Positions 7,879-16,431 of a stretch of 64,000 bases of DNA are shown piece after piece. The stretch is from contig CAWEXG010000003.1 in assembly GCA_963812965.1 (NCBI GenBank), forward strand, positions 1-64,000. The letters are read 5' to 3'. Both the position numbers and the translations under genes were made by a program. Below the pieces are notes generated by a model. The model made no database searches. It was not told the origin of the DNA and worked only from the letters and a program-made list of their open reading frames with translations. Position 1 is the stretch's first letter; every line of letters begins with the position of its first letter. Origin of the DNA: DASXMT01 sp963812965 (GTDB taxonomy: Bacteria; Actinomycetota; Acidimicrobiia; Acidimicrobiales; RAAP-2).

Positions 7879-10313
7879 CCATGCCCGCGACGAGCCATCC
7901 TGACGTGGAACCGGAAGACGTGAACGAGTGGATCCTGAGCTACGGACGTTTCGATCCTGGCCATGAGGGATTGCGTGAGGCCCTGTGCACGCTTGGAAAC
8001 GGGTCATTTGCTACTCGGGGTGCGGCGCCGGAGGCCGTTGCCGATGGGGTCCACTACCCCGGGACCTATGTGGCTGGCCTGTACGACCGGCGCTCCACGA
8101 TGGTCGCTGGTCGCTCCGTCGAGAACGAGAGCATCGTCAACGTGCCCAACTGGCTCGTCATGAACTTCCGGTTCAACGACGGCCCATGGTTCGATCCGGC
8201 CAGTTCGGAGGTGCTCGAGCACCGCCAGGACCTCGATCTCCGTCGGGCGACGCTGAATCGCACCGTGCGGGTCCGAGACGATGCTGGGCGGGTAACTCAG
8301 GTGGAACAACGCCGATTCGTCTCCATGGCCGATCCGCACGTGGCCGGGCTGGAAACCGTCATCCGGGCGGAGAACTGGTCGGGTCAACTCACGGTTCGAT
8401 CTGGCCTCGACGGTCGGATCGTCAATGCCGGCGTCGCCCGATACCGGCAGTTCGACGACCGTCACCTTGACGGCGTACAGGTGGAGGCCATCGACAATGA
8501 GACCATCGCCCTGAGCGCCTGCACCCGCCAATCGAAGGTGCGGATCGCCGAAGCGGCCAGGACCCGGATCACTTGCGAGGGCACTGCACATGTGTCTCAG
8601 AGACGAGTGATAATAGAACCGGGGTTCATCGCTCACGAGCTGGCGGTGGACATCGGGCCGTCCCGGGCGATCACCATCGAGAAGGTGGTTACCCTCTTCA
8701 CCTCGAAGGACCGGTCGATCAGCGAGCCCTACGTCGATGCGTGTGCCTGGGTGGGACGCGCCGGAGATTTTGAGGACCTACTCACTAGCCATATCCGCGA
8801 GTGGGATCATCTGTGGAAGCGTTTCTCGATGGAGCTGAAAGACGGCGGCGGCCTGACGCTGCTCACTCTGCGACTGCACATCTTTCACCTACTCCAGACC
8901 ACTTCCCGAAATACCCTCGACTTAGACGTGGGGGTCCCAGCCCGCGGACTCCATGGCGAGGCCTACCGTGGTCACGTCTTCTGGGACGAGTTGTTCATCT
9001 TCCCCTATCTCAACCTTCACCTCCCCGAGTTAGTGCGCTCCCTGTTGCTGTATCGGTATAGGCGGTTGCCCGAAGCACGATGGGCAGCACAAGCGGCGGG
9101 ATTTCGGGGAGCTATGTTCCCCTGGCAGAGCGGCAGCAGCGGTCGCGAAGAGTCCCAGGTCGTACACCTCAATCCCCTCTCGGGTAACTGGATGTCTGAC
9201 GCCTCACATCTCCAGCGCCATATCAGCTCGGCGATCGCTTACAACGTCTGGGGCTACTACCAGGCAACCGGCGACATCGATTTCATGGCCACCTATGGCG
9301 CCGAGATGATCTTCGAGATCTGCCGCTTCTGGGCGAGCGCTGCCACCTACAGCCGAGAGATCGATCGCTACGAGATCCTCGGGGTTATGGGTCCTGACGA
9401 ATACCACGACGGCTATCCGGGAGCGACGAGACCAGGTCTGAACAACAACGCGTACACCAACATCATGGCCGTCTGGGTCCTCAACCGCGGCCTCGAGCTG
9501 ATCGGACTTCTGCCCGAACCCCGGCGAAGTGAGCTTCGGAAGAAGCTTTCTATCGACGACAGTGAGCTCGCTCGATGGGAGGAGATCAGCCACAAAATGC
9601 GCCTGATCTTCCACTCCGACGGGGTCATCAGCCAGTTCGAAGGCTACGAGCAACTCGCCGAGCTGGACTGGACGGCCTACCGCGGCCGCTATGGGGACAT
9701 CTCCCGGCTCGACCGGATCCTCGAGACAGAAGGCATTTCACCCAATGCCTACAAGGCCTCCAAGCAGGCCGATGTGCTGATGCTGTTCTACTTGTTATCG
9801 ACCGAGGAACTCGGATCGATCTTCGACCGCCTCGGCTATACCTTCGAGCCCAAGAACGTGCCCCGCACCATTGAGTACTACCTGCTGCGAACCTCCCATG
9901 GATCGACTCTCAGCAAGGTGGTCCACGCCTGGGTGCTGTCGCGATCTGATCGGGAGCAATCATGGAAGTTCTTCGAAGATGCACTCCGGAGTGACCTCGA
10001 CGACAGCCAGGGAGGGACGACGGCTGAGGGCGTCCACTTGGGCGCAATGGCAGGATCTGTCGACCTACTCCAGCGCTGCTATTTGGGCATGGAGACCCGG
10101 GACGACGTCCTCTGGCTGAATCCCCTGCTTCCCCCAGAGATTCAGAGCTTGACTCTGGATGTGCGCTACAGGCGAAGATGGCTCAACCTCGCTGTGGCCA
10201 ATGGCGAACTGATGGTCGAAGCCCAGGATTGGGGCGACGGAACGGTCCGGATCGGCCTGGGCGGGGAGGTCGTAGAGCTGCACCCGGGCGAACGGCGCCG
10301 GCTGGCACTGTAA
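7875..10313 (+). CDS. Glycoside hydrolase family 65 (maltose/trehalose/kojibiose phosphorylase-like)
   Basis: Inverting disaccharide phosphorylase family, 812 residues: an N-terminal beta-sandwich (about 1-270), a helical linker, an (alpha/alpha)6 barrel and a C-terminal beta cap. The barrel contains GLHGEAYRGHVFWDELFIFP and the general-acid motif MGPDEYHDGY (Glu near residue 508). LKASKQADVLMLF-type sequence (YKASKQADVLMLFYLL) and RTSHGSTLS match the phosphate-binding region of phosphorylases. With phosphate it would split an alpha-glucosyl disaccharide to glucose plus beta-glucose 1-phosphate, which the coupled upstream beta-PGM isomerises. Substrate (maltose, trehalose or kojibiose) is not decidable from sequence. 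GTG at 7875 overlaps the upstream stop; ATG at 7881 is the alternative. Confidence 0.93.
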   Translation: MTMPATSHPDVEPEDVNEWILSYGRFDPGHEGLREALCTLGNGSFATRGAAPEAVADGVHYPGTYVAGLYDRRSTMVAGRSVENESIVNVPNWLVMNFRFNDGPWFDPASSEVLEHRQDLDLRRATLNRTVRVRDDAGRVTQVEQRRFVSMADPHVAGLETVIRAENWSGQLTVRSGLDGRIVNAGVARYRQFDDRHLDGVQVEAIDNETIALSACTRQSKVRIAEAARTRITCEGTAHVSQRRVIIEPGFIAHELAVDIGPSRAITIEKVVTLFTSKDRSISEPYVDACAWVGRAGDFEDLLTSHIREWDHLWKRFSMELKDGGGLTLLTLRLHIFHLLQTTSRNTLDLDVGVPARGLHGEAYRGHVFWDELFIFPYLNLHLPELVRSLLLYRYRRLPEARWAAQAAGFRGAMFPWQSGSSGREESQVVHLNPLSGNWMSDASHLQRHISSAIAYNVWGYYQATGDIDFMATYGAEMIFEICRFWASAATYSREIDRYEILGVMGPDEYHDGYPGATRPGLNNNAYTNIMAVWVLNRGLELIGLLPEPRRSELRKKLSIDDSELARWEEISHKMRLIFHSDGVISQFEGYEQLAELDWTAYRGRYGDISRLDRILETEGISPNAYKASKQADVLMLFYLLSTEELGSIFDRLGYTFEPKNVPRTIEYYLLRTSHGSTLSKVVHAWVLSRSDREQSWKFFEDALRSDLDDSQGGTTAEGVHLGAMAGSVDLLQRCYLGMETRDDVLWLNPLLPPEIQSLTLDVRYRRRWLNLAVANGELMVEAQDWGDGTVRIGLGGEVVELHPGERRRLAL

Positions 10314-10403
10314 TCCGAGGGTCCAGTGGCAGGAGCAACTCTGACCACTCGACACCAGGGCCACTCCACCCGTTCAGCCTTCGATCTCCTGATTCGCACC
10401 ACA

Positions 10404-10423
10404 GGGTCTTCCGGCCCTAGTCG
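10404..10423 (+). promoter_or_regulatory. DosR-like box E before the phosphoribosyltransferase gene
   Basis: Reads GGGTCTTCCGGCCCTAGTCG, ending 29 bp before the chosen ATG at 10453, the same spacing as box G to its gene. Core CGGCCCTAGT is identical to box D. Confidence 0.62.
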
Positions 10424-10452
10424 ACGTGCCCTCATGCGTGCATCGTGGAGGT

Positions 10453-11259
10453 ATGCAGCTGGGTACCCGACTCAGGACTGTCAGCGCTCGTCTTCGATCC
10501 CTCGGCGGGCATTCCCCGACCCGGTGGGGGAAGAACACCGGCATCGGTATCACCGCCACCGAAAACGTTTTGGCTGATCGCAGCGAGGCCGGGCGGATCC
10601 TCGCCCAACGTCTCATGCCCTTGCGTGCCGAATCGCCAGTTGTGCTTGCGCTCCCCTGCGGCGGCGTACCCGTTGCCGTCGAGATCGCCGATACGTTGGG
10701 AGCTCCTCTGGATGTTCTTCTGGTCGACCTACTTAGCCCCGTCGACCGACCGGCATCGGCCTTTGGGTGCATGGGTGAAGGTGGTGTCGCTCTTCTCGAT
10801 GTCCCCGTCACGGCTCGCGCCGGGGTAAGCGGCGAAGAGCTTGTCCGTGTTGAGTCTGAAAAGCGAGCGGACCTCAAACGCAAGAGCGATATCTACCGCC
10901 GTGGCCGGAGACCGGTAGCGATCGACGGCCGTACCGCGATCATTGTGGCTGATGGCCTGGACAACGAGAACCTTGCCCGAGCGGCCGTTCGGTTGGTCCG
11001 AGAGCGAGGGGCCCGTCGGGTGATACTGGCCCTTCCCGTGGCGCCGCTGGCTGCGCTCCATCGGCTGCAATGGGACGCGGACGTGGTCGTCAGCCTGCTC
11101 ACGCCTAAGTACCTGGTGGCCGTGGGTCTCTGGTATCGGGACTTCGCTCCCACGCCTGATGACGAAGTTGTCGCCATCCTTCAAACGCACTCCAATCCAG
11201 TCGACCAGCCGCCATGCCGAGACCCAGCTCGGACTGCCCGGCACAACGGGGGCGGTTGA
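10453..11259 (+). CDS. Phosphoribosyltransferase-domain protein with a degenerate PRPP loop
   Basis: A 268-residue protein of the stand-alone phosphoribosyltransferase family that includes mycobacterial Rv0571c. The family start DRSEAGRILAQRLM, ALPCGGVPVAVEIADTLGAPLDVLLVDL and the late strand ARRVILALPVAP are all recognisable. The PRPP-binding loop, normally VDDGIATGxT, is VADGLDNENLAR here: the second acidic residue and the TGxT phosphate-binding turn are missing. Catalysis with PRPP is therefore doubtful, and a binding or regulatory role is possible. It is monocistronic, convergent with the STAS gene, and has a DosR-like box upstream. GTG at 10426 lies three bases past the box and is a poor start candidate. 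Confidence 0.82.
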   Translation: MQLGTRLRTVSARLRSLGGHSPTRWGKNTGIGITATENVLADRSEAGRILAQRLMPLRAESPVVLALPCGGVPVAVEIADTLGAPLDVLLVDLLSPVDRPASAFGCMGEGGVALLDVPVTARAGVSGEELVRVESEKRADLKRKSDIYRRGRRPVAIDGRTAIIVADGLDNENLARAAVRLVRERGARRVILALPVAPLAALHRLQWDADVVVSLLTPKYLVAVGLWYRDFAPTPDDEVVAILQTHSNPVDQPPCRDPARTARHNGGG

Positions 11260-11281
11260 GATGCATCGCCATGGAGAGCGA

Positions 11282-11665
11282 TCAGTCCCTGTCGACACTC
11301 TGGAACGTGCTCGCCGGAACGAATGGTTGAAGTCCTCGAAGGATCGTGATGTCCTCGCTCCGGGTTGATCCTGGCCAGGACAGAGAGCCGCCCGATACCC
11401 GGATGAGCCTGCACATCTCGGCCAAAGCGGCATGGCCTTCCGCATCGGTCACCCGAAGGGCGTGGGTCTCGAGGATAAACCGGCGACCCCCTTGATCGAT
11501 CAGTTCGACGACCAGCGAAGCCAGGTTGGTTGCCGTGTCACAATCCAGCGCGCCCGAAAGACGGATCTCGATCGCGGGCCCACTGTCATCAACCCAGATT
11601 TCGAGGGCAACATCGTTTTTCCAGGCCAGGGGCGGACCGCTCGCCTGGCCTCCCGTTGTGTTCAT
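11282..11665 (-). CDS. STAS-domain protein (anti-sigma factor antagonist-like)
   Basis: A 127-residue STAS domain. The central beta-alpha-beta pattern IEIRLSGALDCDTATNLASLVVELIDQGGRRFILETHALRVTDAEGHAALAEM follows the SpoIIAA/RsbV fold, but the usual phosphorylated serine in DSSG is replaced by the TDAEG turn, so classical serine phosphorylation is not expected. It begins inside the stop of the GAPDH gene (ATGA overlap at 11662-11665), so the two are translated together. A link between GAPDH and a partner-switching-like module is unusual; its partner kinase is not in the window. Confidence 0.8.
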   Translation of the reverse strand: MNTTGGQASGPPLAWKNDVALEIWVDDSGPAIEIRLSGALDCDTATNLASLVVELIDQGGRRFILETHALRVTDAEGHAALAEMCRLIRVSGGSLSWPGSTRSEDITILRGLQPFVPASTFQSVDRD

Positions 11666-12726
11666 GGCACAGAGAGATCGGCCACAGTCGGAATAAACGA
11701 CCGCGTCGCCGATTGACTGCTGGCCGTGGTGCCGACAAGGGCGGCCAGGTCCGCCAGCCGACTCGAATAGCCCGCTTCATTGTCGTACCAGCCAAGTACC
11801 TTCACCAGGTTGCCATGTGCCATCGTCAGTTCCGAGTCGAAGACGCACGACGCCGAGGAGCCGACGATGTCCGAGGAGACGAGCGGATCGTCCGAGTATT
11901 CCAGCAGGCCGACCAGGCGCCCGGCTTGGGCCGCAGCGCGGTAGGCCTCTTTGATCTCGGTCACGCTCGGTGTGGCCCGTACGTTGGCGACAAGATCAGT
12001 GATCGAAGCATCTGGCACCGGTACCCGAAGCGCTAGACCATCGAGGTTGCCAGCCACACTCGGAAGCACAAGCCCGGTGGCCCGAGCCGCGCCGGTCGTG
12101 GTCGGTACGATGTTGATGGCCGCGCCTCGAGACCGCCGTGGGTCCTTGTGCAGGGAGTCAACCAATTGTTGATCTCCGGTATAGGCGTGGACCGTGGTCA
12201 TGAACCCGTCCTCGATGCCGAAGGCATCATCGAGAACCTTGGCCAGAACGGCAAGGCAATTCGTCGTGCACGACGCATTCGAAACGACGAAGTCATGGTC
12301 GGGGTCGAACGTTTCATCGTTCACCCCGACGACCAGCGTACTGTCGGCATCGCTGGATGGGGCCGAAATCAGCACCCGGGACGCCCCTGCTTCAAGATGG
12401 GCCGCTGCCCGCTGGCGGCTGGTGTTGTGCCCGGTGGACTCGATGACCACGTCGATACCCAATCGATCCCAGGGGAGCGCCTTCGGATCCGCTTCAGCAA
12501 ATATGGAGATCGACTTATCGCCGACCTCCATGACATTCCCGTCGACTCCGACCGGCTCGGGATACCGACCGTGAACCGAGTCTCGGGCGAACAGCCTGGC
12601 TAGTGCCTCGGGCGCACCGAGGTCATTTATGGCGACAACCTCCAATGGGTGCGTCGAAGCAAGAGCGGCACGAAGGAACGACCGACCCGTTCGACCAAAT
12701 CCATTGATAGCCAGCCGCACCGTCAT
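11662..12726 (-). CDS. gap: Glyceraldehyde-3-phosphate dehydrogenase
   Basis: Oxidises glyceraldehyde 3-phosphate to 1,3-bisphosphoglycerate with NAD in glycolysis. The protein is 354 residues. It shows the Rossmann start LAINGFGRTGRSFLRA, the catalytic cysteine motif SNASCTTNCLAV, HAYTGDQ, RAAAINIVPTTTGAA-like sequence (RGAAINIVPTTTGAARA) and KVLGWYDNEAGYSSRL near the C-terminus. The ATG at 12726 follows GGAGG at good spacing; an upstream in-frame extension to 12930 is not supported. Seventy bases upstream is DosR-like box C, so this copy may serve low-oxygen or dormant metabolism. It is outside any pgk/tpi operon, consistent with a secondary, regulated GAPDH. Confidence 0.95.
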   Translation of the reverse strand: MTVRLAINGFGRTGRSFLRAALASTHPLEVVAINDLGAPEALARLFARDSVHGRYPEPVGVDGNVMEVGDKSISIFAEADPKALPWDRLGIDVVIESTGHNTSRQRAAAHLEAGASRVLISAPSSDADSTLVVGVNDETFDPDHDFVVSNASCTTNCLAVLAKVLDDAFGIEDGFMTTVHAYTGDQQLVDSLHKDPRRSRGAAINIVPTTTGAARATGLVLPSVAGNLDGLALRVPVPDASITDLVANVRATPSVTEIKEAYRAAAQAGRLVGLLEYSDDPLVSSDIVGSSASCVFDSELTMAHGNLVKVLGWYDNEAGYSSRLADLAALVGTTASSQSATRSFIPTVADLSVP

Positions 12727-12793
12727 CGGGACCTCCGTCACTCGGTGGGGCCGCCTGACCCCGTAACCCCATCGTCTTCCTGTTGACGTCGCA

Positions 12794-12813
12794 CCAATAG
12801 GGCCAAACGTCCC
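12794..12813 (-). promoter_or_regulatory. DosR-like box C facing the GAPDH-STAS operon
   Basis: Reads GGGACGTTTGGCCCTATTGG on the minus strand, 67 bp before the GAPDH ATG. Together with box A it shares the extended tail CCCTATTGGTG, which is unlikely by chance. The remaining intergenic DNA to the permease at 13005 shows nothing else clear. Confidence 0.72.
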
Positions 12814-13004
12814 TACCCGTCCGACGTCCAGGATCACCCCGCCCGCCTGGGCCTGGTCGATCGGGGACTTCTGGCCCTGGTGGAGACTCCCCCGGGCGTA
12901 GATGGTGGCTCCATGAGCGAAGACGACCACGGATGCGAGAGGTCGCGACCCGCATGTGGACGAATCGCGTGGGCGGTTGTGGGCCCGTTCGAGACAGGCC
13001 GACC

Positions 13005-14123
13005 ATGACCTTCTTCGGCCTCATCCTCCGCAACCTCTGGTCGAAGAAGGGGCGTTCGGCCGGATTGGCCTTCGCTGTGGCCATTGCCGTCATGGCCGTA
13101 GTGACGCTAGCCGTCACCAGTAGCGGCCTCGAGCAGTCCGCCGCCGCCATCATGTCGGTAGGCAAGGCTGACTTCACCGTGGCTCAGAAAGGCGCCTCGG
13201 ACACGCTGAGCAGCACAATCGATCGTCAGCAACTGTCTCGCATCCGTCAAACACCGGGTGTGGCGAGTGCCATCGGGGTTCTGGTCGAGACCGAACGGCT
13301 GAATGCCGACAATCCCGTGTTCATCGAGATCGGCATCAATCCCGGCGATCTCGCTGGGTTCGGGGTACATGTCGTACGCGGCCTCCCCTACTCGCCCACG
13401 GCTGAGCACGAGGTCATGATCGGATGGCGCACCGCGGCCAACCTGGGACTAAGGGTCGGAGACCGATTCCAGGGCAACGGAACGTGGAACACAGTGACCG
13501 GCATCTACTCCACGGGGAACTCCTTCGGTGACTCGGGAGCAATGTTTCCCCTCCCCGCCCTGCAGAGCTACAACCGTGTCGCCGGCATCGTGACGCTGGC
13601 CTTCGTCAAGGTCCACCCTGGCAGCTCGGTTGCCTCGGTGACCTCACGGATTGACTACGCCCAACCGGAGCTGACCACCATCAGCACCGCTTCGCAGTTC
13701 GGGAGGGCGGACCGCAACCTCGTGTACCTCCAGGCCGCAGTGAATGGGAGCACGGTGCTCGCCATTCTGATCGGCGCCGTCATCGTCGGGAACACCATGT
13801 TGTTGTCCCTCTTCGAGCGCACCCGGGAGTTTGGGCTGCTGCGCGCCATCGGCTGGACCCGCCGACGCACTGTCGCCCTACTGCTGGGTGAGAGTCTGCT
13901 CTTGGCCGTGCTTGGCGCCGCCATCGGAGTGTGCCTTTCCTTTATCGTGGCCGCGATGCTCGGCCAGCTCCCGGCGCTCAAAGGCATCCTCCACCCGAAC
14001 TTCACCGAGGGCGCGTTTTGGCGAGCGCTGTTCACCGCCCTGGTCATGACCCTGATTGGTGCTCTCTATCCCACCACTCGTGCCGCACTGCTCTCACCCC
14101 TGAAGGCATTGAGCTATGAATGA
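13005..14123 (+). CDS. ABC transporter permease, MacB/FtsX family
   Basis: Membrane subunit of a MacB/LolCE-like transporter, 372 residues. An N-terminal transmembrane helix (LAFAVAIAVMAVVTLAV, about 20-36) is followed by an extracytoplasmic domain of about 200 residues and a C-terminal FtsX domain with three helices around residues 245-360, containing LFERTREFGLLRAIGWTRR, the diagnostic coupling segment. ATG at 13005 is chosen because sequence upstream of it has no family character. It overlaps the ATPase gene by eight bases. Such systems move lipoproteins, peptides or drugs at the membrane; the cargo is unknown. Confidence 0.9.
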   Translation: MTFFGLILRNLWSKKGRSAGLAFAVAIAVMAVVTLAVTSSGLEQSAAAIMSVGKADFTVAQKGASDTLSSTIDRQQLSRIRQTPGVASAIGVLVETERLNADNPVFIEIGINPGDLAGFGVHVVRGLPYSPTAEHEVMIGWRTAANLGLRVGDRFQGNGTWNTVTGIYSTGNSFGDSGAMFPLPALQSYNRVAGIVTLAFVKVHPGSSVASVTSRIDYAQPELTTISTASQFGRADRNLVYLQAAVNGSTVLAILIGAVIVGNTMLLSLFERTREFGLLRAIGWTRRRTVALLLGESLLLAVLGAAIGVCLSFIVAAMLGQLPALKGILHPNFTEGAFWRALFTALVMTLIGALYPTTRAALLSPLKALSYE

Positions 14124-14865
14124 GCCCCTCGATCCTCGTCTTGCCGTGGACGTCCGCGGGGTGAGTCGCACCTATCCCGGTGGCGTCACGGCCTTGGCCG
14201 ACGTCGACCTCTCGGTGCCCTACGGCGAGACCGTTGCCATCACTGGCCCATCGGGATGTGGGAAGTCAACCCTGCTCAACCTCCTGGCCGCCATCGACTC
14301 TCCGAGTCGGGGCACGGTAACGGTGGGCGGCCAGGACCTGGCCCGGGTGCGAGACCTCAGCCAGTTCCGTCGTCACGAGGTCGGTCTGGTCTTCCAGTTC
14401 CACAACCTCTTGCCCCAGCTACCGGCTCTTTCCAACGTAGAGCTCGCCATGTTCGGCTGTCACCGCTCCGCTCGGCAAAGGAGAGCCAGGGCTCGAGAGC
14501 TACTCGATGCCGTTGATCTCGGCGACCGCGAGCACCGGCTGCCCACCGAGCTGTCTGGTGGCGAGCGACAGCGGGTCGCTATCGCCCGCGCTTTGGCCAA
14601 CGAGCCCAAGGTCCTCTTGGCCGACGAGCCCACCGGCAGTCTCGACTCGGCTTCGACCGAGCGGTTCTTGGATCTGCTCAAACACCTTGGCGATGAAGGG
14701 ATGACGGTGGTCATGGTGACCCACGACTCCGAGGTGGCCGACCACGCCCATCGCACGATCGACATGTGCGACGGTGCGATTGTCGGTGACCGGACATCAC
14801 CGTCCGGCATCCTTTCGCCACTCCGAGGGCGCCGGAGCGAGCACGTTCGGCCCGGTGTGGGTTAA
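14116..14865 (+). CDS. ABC transporter ATP-binding protein, LolD/MacB type
   Basis: ATPase of 249 residues partnering the upstream FtsX-type permease (8-bp overlap). Walker A GPSGCGKSTLLNLL, Q-loop VFQFHNLLPQLPAL, signature LSGGERQRVAIARALA, Walker B VLLADEPTGSLDS and the H-loop VTHDSEVADH are all intact. FQFHNLLPxLxALxNVELxM is characteristic of the LolD/MacB group. A short basic C-terminal tail follows. Confidence 0.93.
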   Translation: MNEPLDPRLAVDVRGVSRTYPGGVTALADVDLSVPYGETVAITGPSGCGKSTLLNLLAAIDSPSRGTVTVGGQDLARVRDLSQFRRHEVGLVFQFHNLLPQLPALSNVELAMFGCHRSARQRRARARELLDAVDLGDREHRLPTELSGGERQRVAIARALANEPKVLLADEPTGSLDSASTERFLDLLKHLGDEGMTVVMVTHDSEVADHAHRTIDMCDGAIVGDRTSPSGILSPLRGRRSEHVRPGVG

Positions 14866-14892
14866 TCGTCCCGCACTCGTGACGGCGACCAT

Positions 14893-14913
14893 TGCCGTTC
14901 GCCAGAAACGGCA
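14893..14913. terminator. Candidate stem-loop between convergent genes
   Basis: TGCCGTT, a seven-base loop, then AACGGCA, placed in the 63-bp gap between the convergent ATPase and CoA-transferase genes. There is no T-run on either side, so an intrinsic terminator is only possible. Confidence 0.35.
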
Positions 14914-14928
14914 GGGACAGTCTTCGGC

Positions 14929-16230
14929 CTAGTGGCCTCTCAGCTCGTCGGCGGCCGCTCGGAGGCTGGGCCGGAAGTCGGGATGGGCGATGTCGACCAA
15001 GGCGTGGGCCCGCTCCCACACGGTGAGGCCAGTAAGTTCCGCCGCTCCGTATTCAGTGACCACTACCCCGGTGTGGTGGCGAGGGGTCGCCACAATCGAT
15101 CCCTCGGGCAACCGGGGCACGATCCGCGACACCGGTCGTGCTCCCTTCACCGCGGTCGACCGGAGGCAGATCAGTGAGTGGGCATCAAGATGCATCTCGG
15201 CTCCAGCCACGAAGTCCTCGTGCCCACCCACACCCGAGATCTGCCTGCCATCGACATAGTCGGCAACCACCTGTCCGAAGAGGTCAACCGATAACCCTCC
15301 GTTTATGGAGACCAGCTTGGTGTTTTGGGCGATGACTGTCGGGTCGTTCACCACTTCCACGTCCACGAACGCCACCTGGTCATTGCCATCGAGCCATGCG
15401 TACAGTTCGGCCGACCCCAGGGCGAACGTTGTGACCGAGGTTCCGCCGAAGACGCCTTTCTCTGAGTTCGTAACCTTGCCGGCTTGATGGAGTCGCATGA
15501 GTCCGGTGGTGAACATCTCCGAATGGATCCCAAAGCGGCCCAACGGCCCCGAGGCGAGCTCGGATGCCACGACGTTTGGAATCGCACCGATCCCCGTCTG
15601 TAGGGTCGACCCCTCGACCACGAAGTCCAGGGCATGCTTGGCGATGGTCAGATCGACCTCATCAGCCGGCGCTTCGTCAAGGGCGAACGGCGTGCCTTGA
15701 CTCTCGACGACGATGTCGATGAGGTCCCAGGGGATCGTGTTGTCGTACTGCGGCTGCAGGCTCTTTGTCCGGGGAAGGTTCGGGTTGACCTCGACGATCA
15801 GCAATCGGTCCGGGTCGGCCCCGGCCCGAAGTAGCTCGGGACGGGTGGCGCCCAAGTGCAACGACAGGTTCACATTTCCGTCTTCTCCGGGAGGGGCACC
15901 TTGGGCCACCATCACCCTCGGTGCGAACCGGGCCAGGATCGGCCCGAACTGCCGGAAACCCCCGGGCACGTAGTCGACGTGATGGCCCATGGAAGAGAGG
16001 AGCCGCTCAGCGGGACCGAAGAACCCACAGCGGTACGAGACACCTGGCTTGGTGAACACGTCATAGAGATTGAGGCACAGGGCGCCGCCGATGACCAAGT
16101 TCTCCCAGTCGTCGCGGACGCCCAGCGCCGTCATGAACCCATCAGGAATGGCCGGACCCAGCCCAAATCCGATCTGATCGGCGCTCCGCACGAGGGCGAC
16201 CGCCTCCTCGTGCGAACACACTCGCGTCAT
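14929..16230 (-). CDS. Acetyl-CoA hydrolase/transferase family protein (4-hydroxybutyrate CoA-transferase-like)
   Basis: Class I CoA-transferase relative, about 433 residues, moving CoA between acetyl-CoA and a carboxylic acid or hydrolysing it. The N-terminal domain has PRVMVAQGAPPGEDGNVNLSL and VEVNPNLPRT. The C-terminal domain has the GIGAIPNVV loop and LGRFGIHSEMFTTGLMRL, whose glutamate (about residue 237) is the expected thioester nucleophile. Later GGxxDF-like sequence (GVGGHEDFVAGA) and TGVVVTEYGAAEL are also family features. ATG at 16230 is chosen; an in-frame ATG at 16278 would add 16 residues. Divergent from the WS/DGAT pair. With the alcohol and aldehyde dehydrogenases it would allow fermentative acetate or hydroxyacid/CoA exchange (inference). 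Confidence 0.9.
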   Translation of the reverse strand: MTRVCSHEEAVALVRSADQIGFGLGPAIPDGFMTALGVRDDWENLVIGGALCLNLYDVFTKPGVSYRCGFFGPAERLLSSMGHHVDYVPGGFRQFGPILARFAPRVMVAQGAPPGEDGNVNLSLHLGATRPELLRAGADPDRLLIVEVNPNLPRTKSLQPQYDNTIPWDLIDIVVESQGTPFALDEAPADEVDLTIAKHALDFVVEGSTLQTGIGAIPNVVASELASGPLGRFGIHSEMFTTGLMRLHQAGKVTNSEKGVFGGTSVTTFALGSAELYAWLDGNDQVAFVDVEVVNDPTVIAQNTKLVSINGGLSVDLFGQVVADYVDGRQISGVGGHEDFVAGAEMHLDAHSLICLRSTAVKGARPVSRIVPRLPEGSIVATPRHHTGVVVTEYGAAELTGLTVWERAHALVDIAHPDFRPSLRAAADELRGH

Positions 16231-16347
16231 GGAAAGAGCCCGTGGCGGGCAAAGCCTCGAATCGCCATTGGGACACATACTCCCTCATCTGCACCGATCG
16301 AACACGACCGGCAGCTTCCGACGGCAGGCCACAGGTTGTGGATACAT

Positions 16348-16367
16348 GTGACCTTCGACCCTCGTTT
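16348..16367 (+). promoter_or_regulatory. DosR-like box F before the WS/DGAT pair
   Basis: Reads GTGACCTTCGACCCTCGTTT, 64 bp before the ATG at 16432. Its GACCTTCGACCCT core is identical to box A. In mycobacteria the tgs1 WS/DGAT is a DosR target, so the placement is sensible. Confidence 0.6.
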
Positions 16368-16431
16368 GGGCGACGGGATGCGTGCAGACTGCCATCATGG
16401 GTCTTGGCGCCCACGATCGCGGGGAGTTTGC

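Noticed and set aside
12727..12930. N-terminal extension of GAPDH to 12930
   Set aside because: The conserved GAPDH start is at 12726 with a ribosome site, and the extension would cover box C.
14914..14933. GGGACAGTCTTCGGCCTAGT as an eighth DosR-like box
   Set aside because: It needs a gap to align and lies between two convergent gene ends, not before a start.
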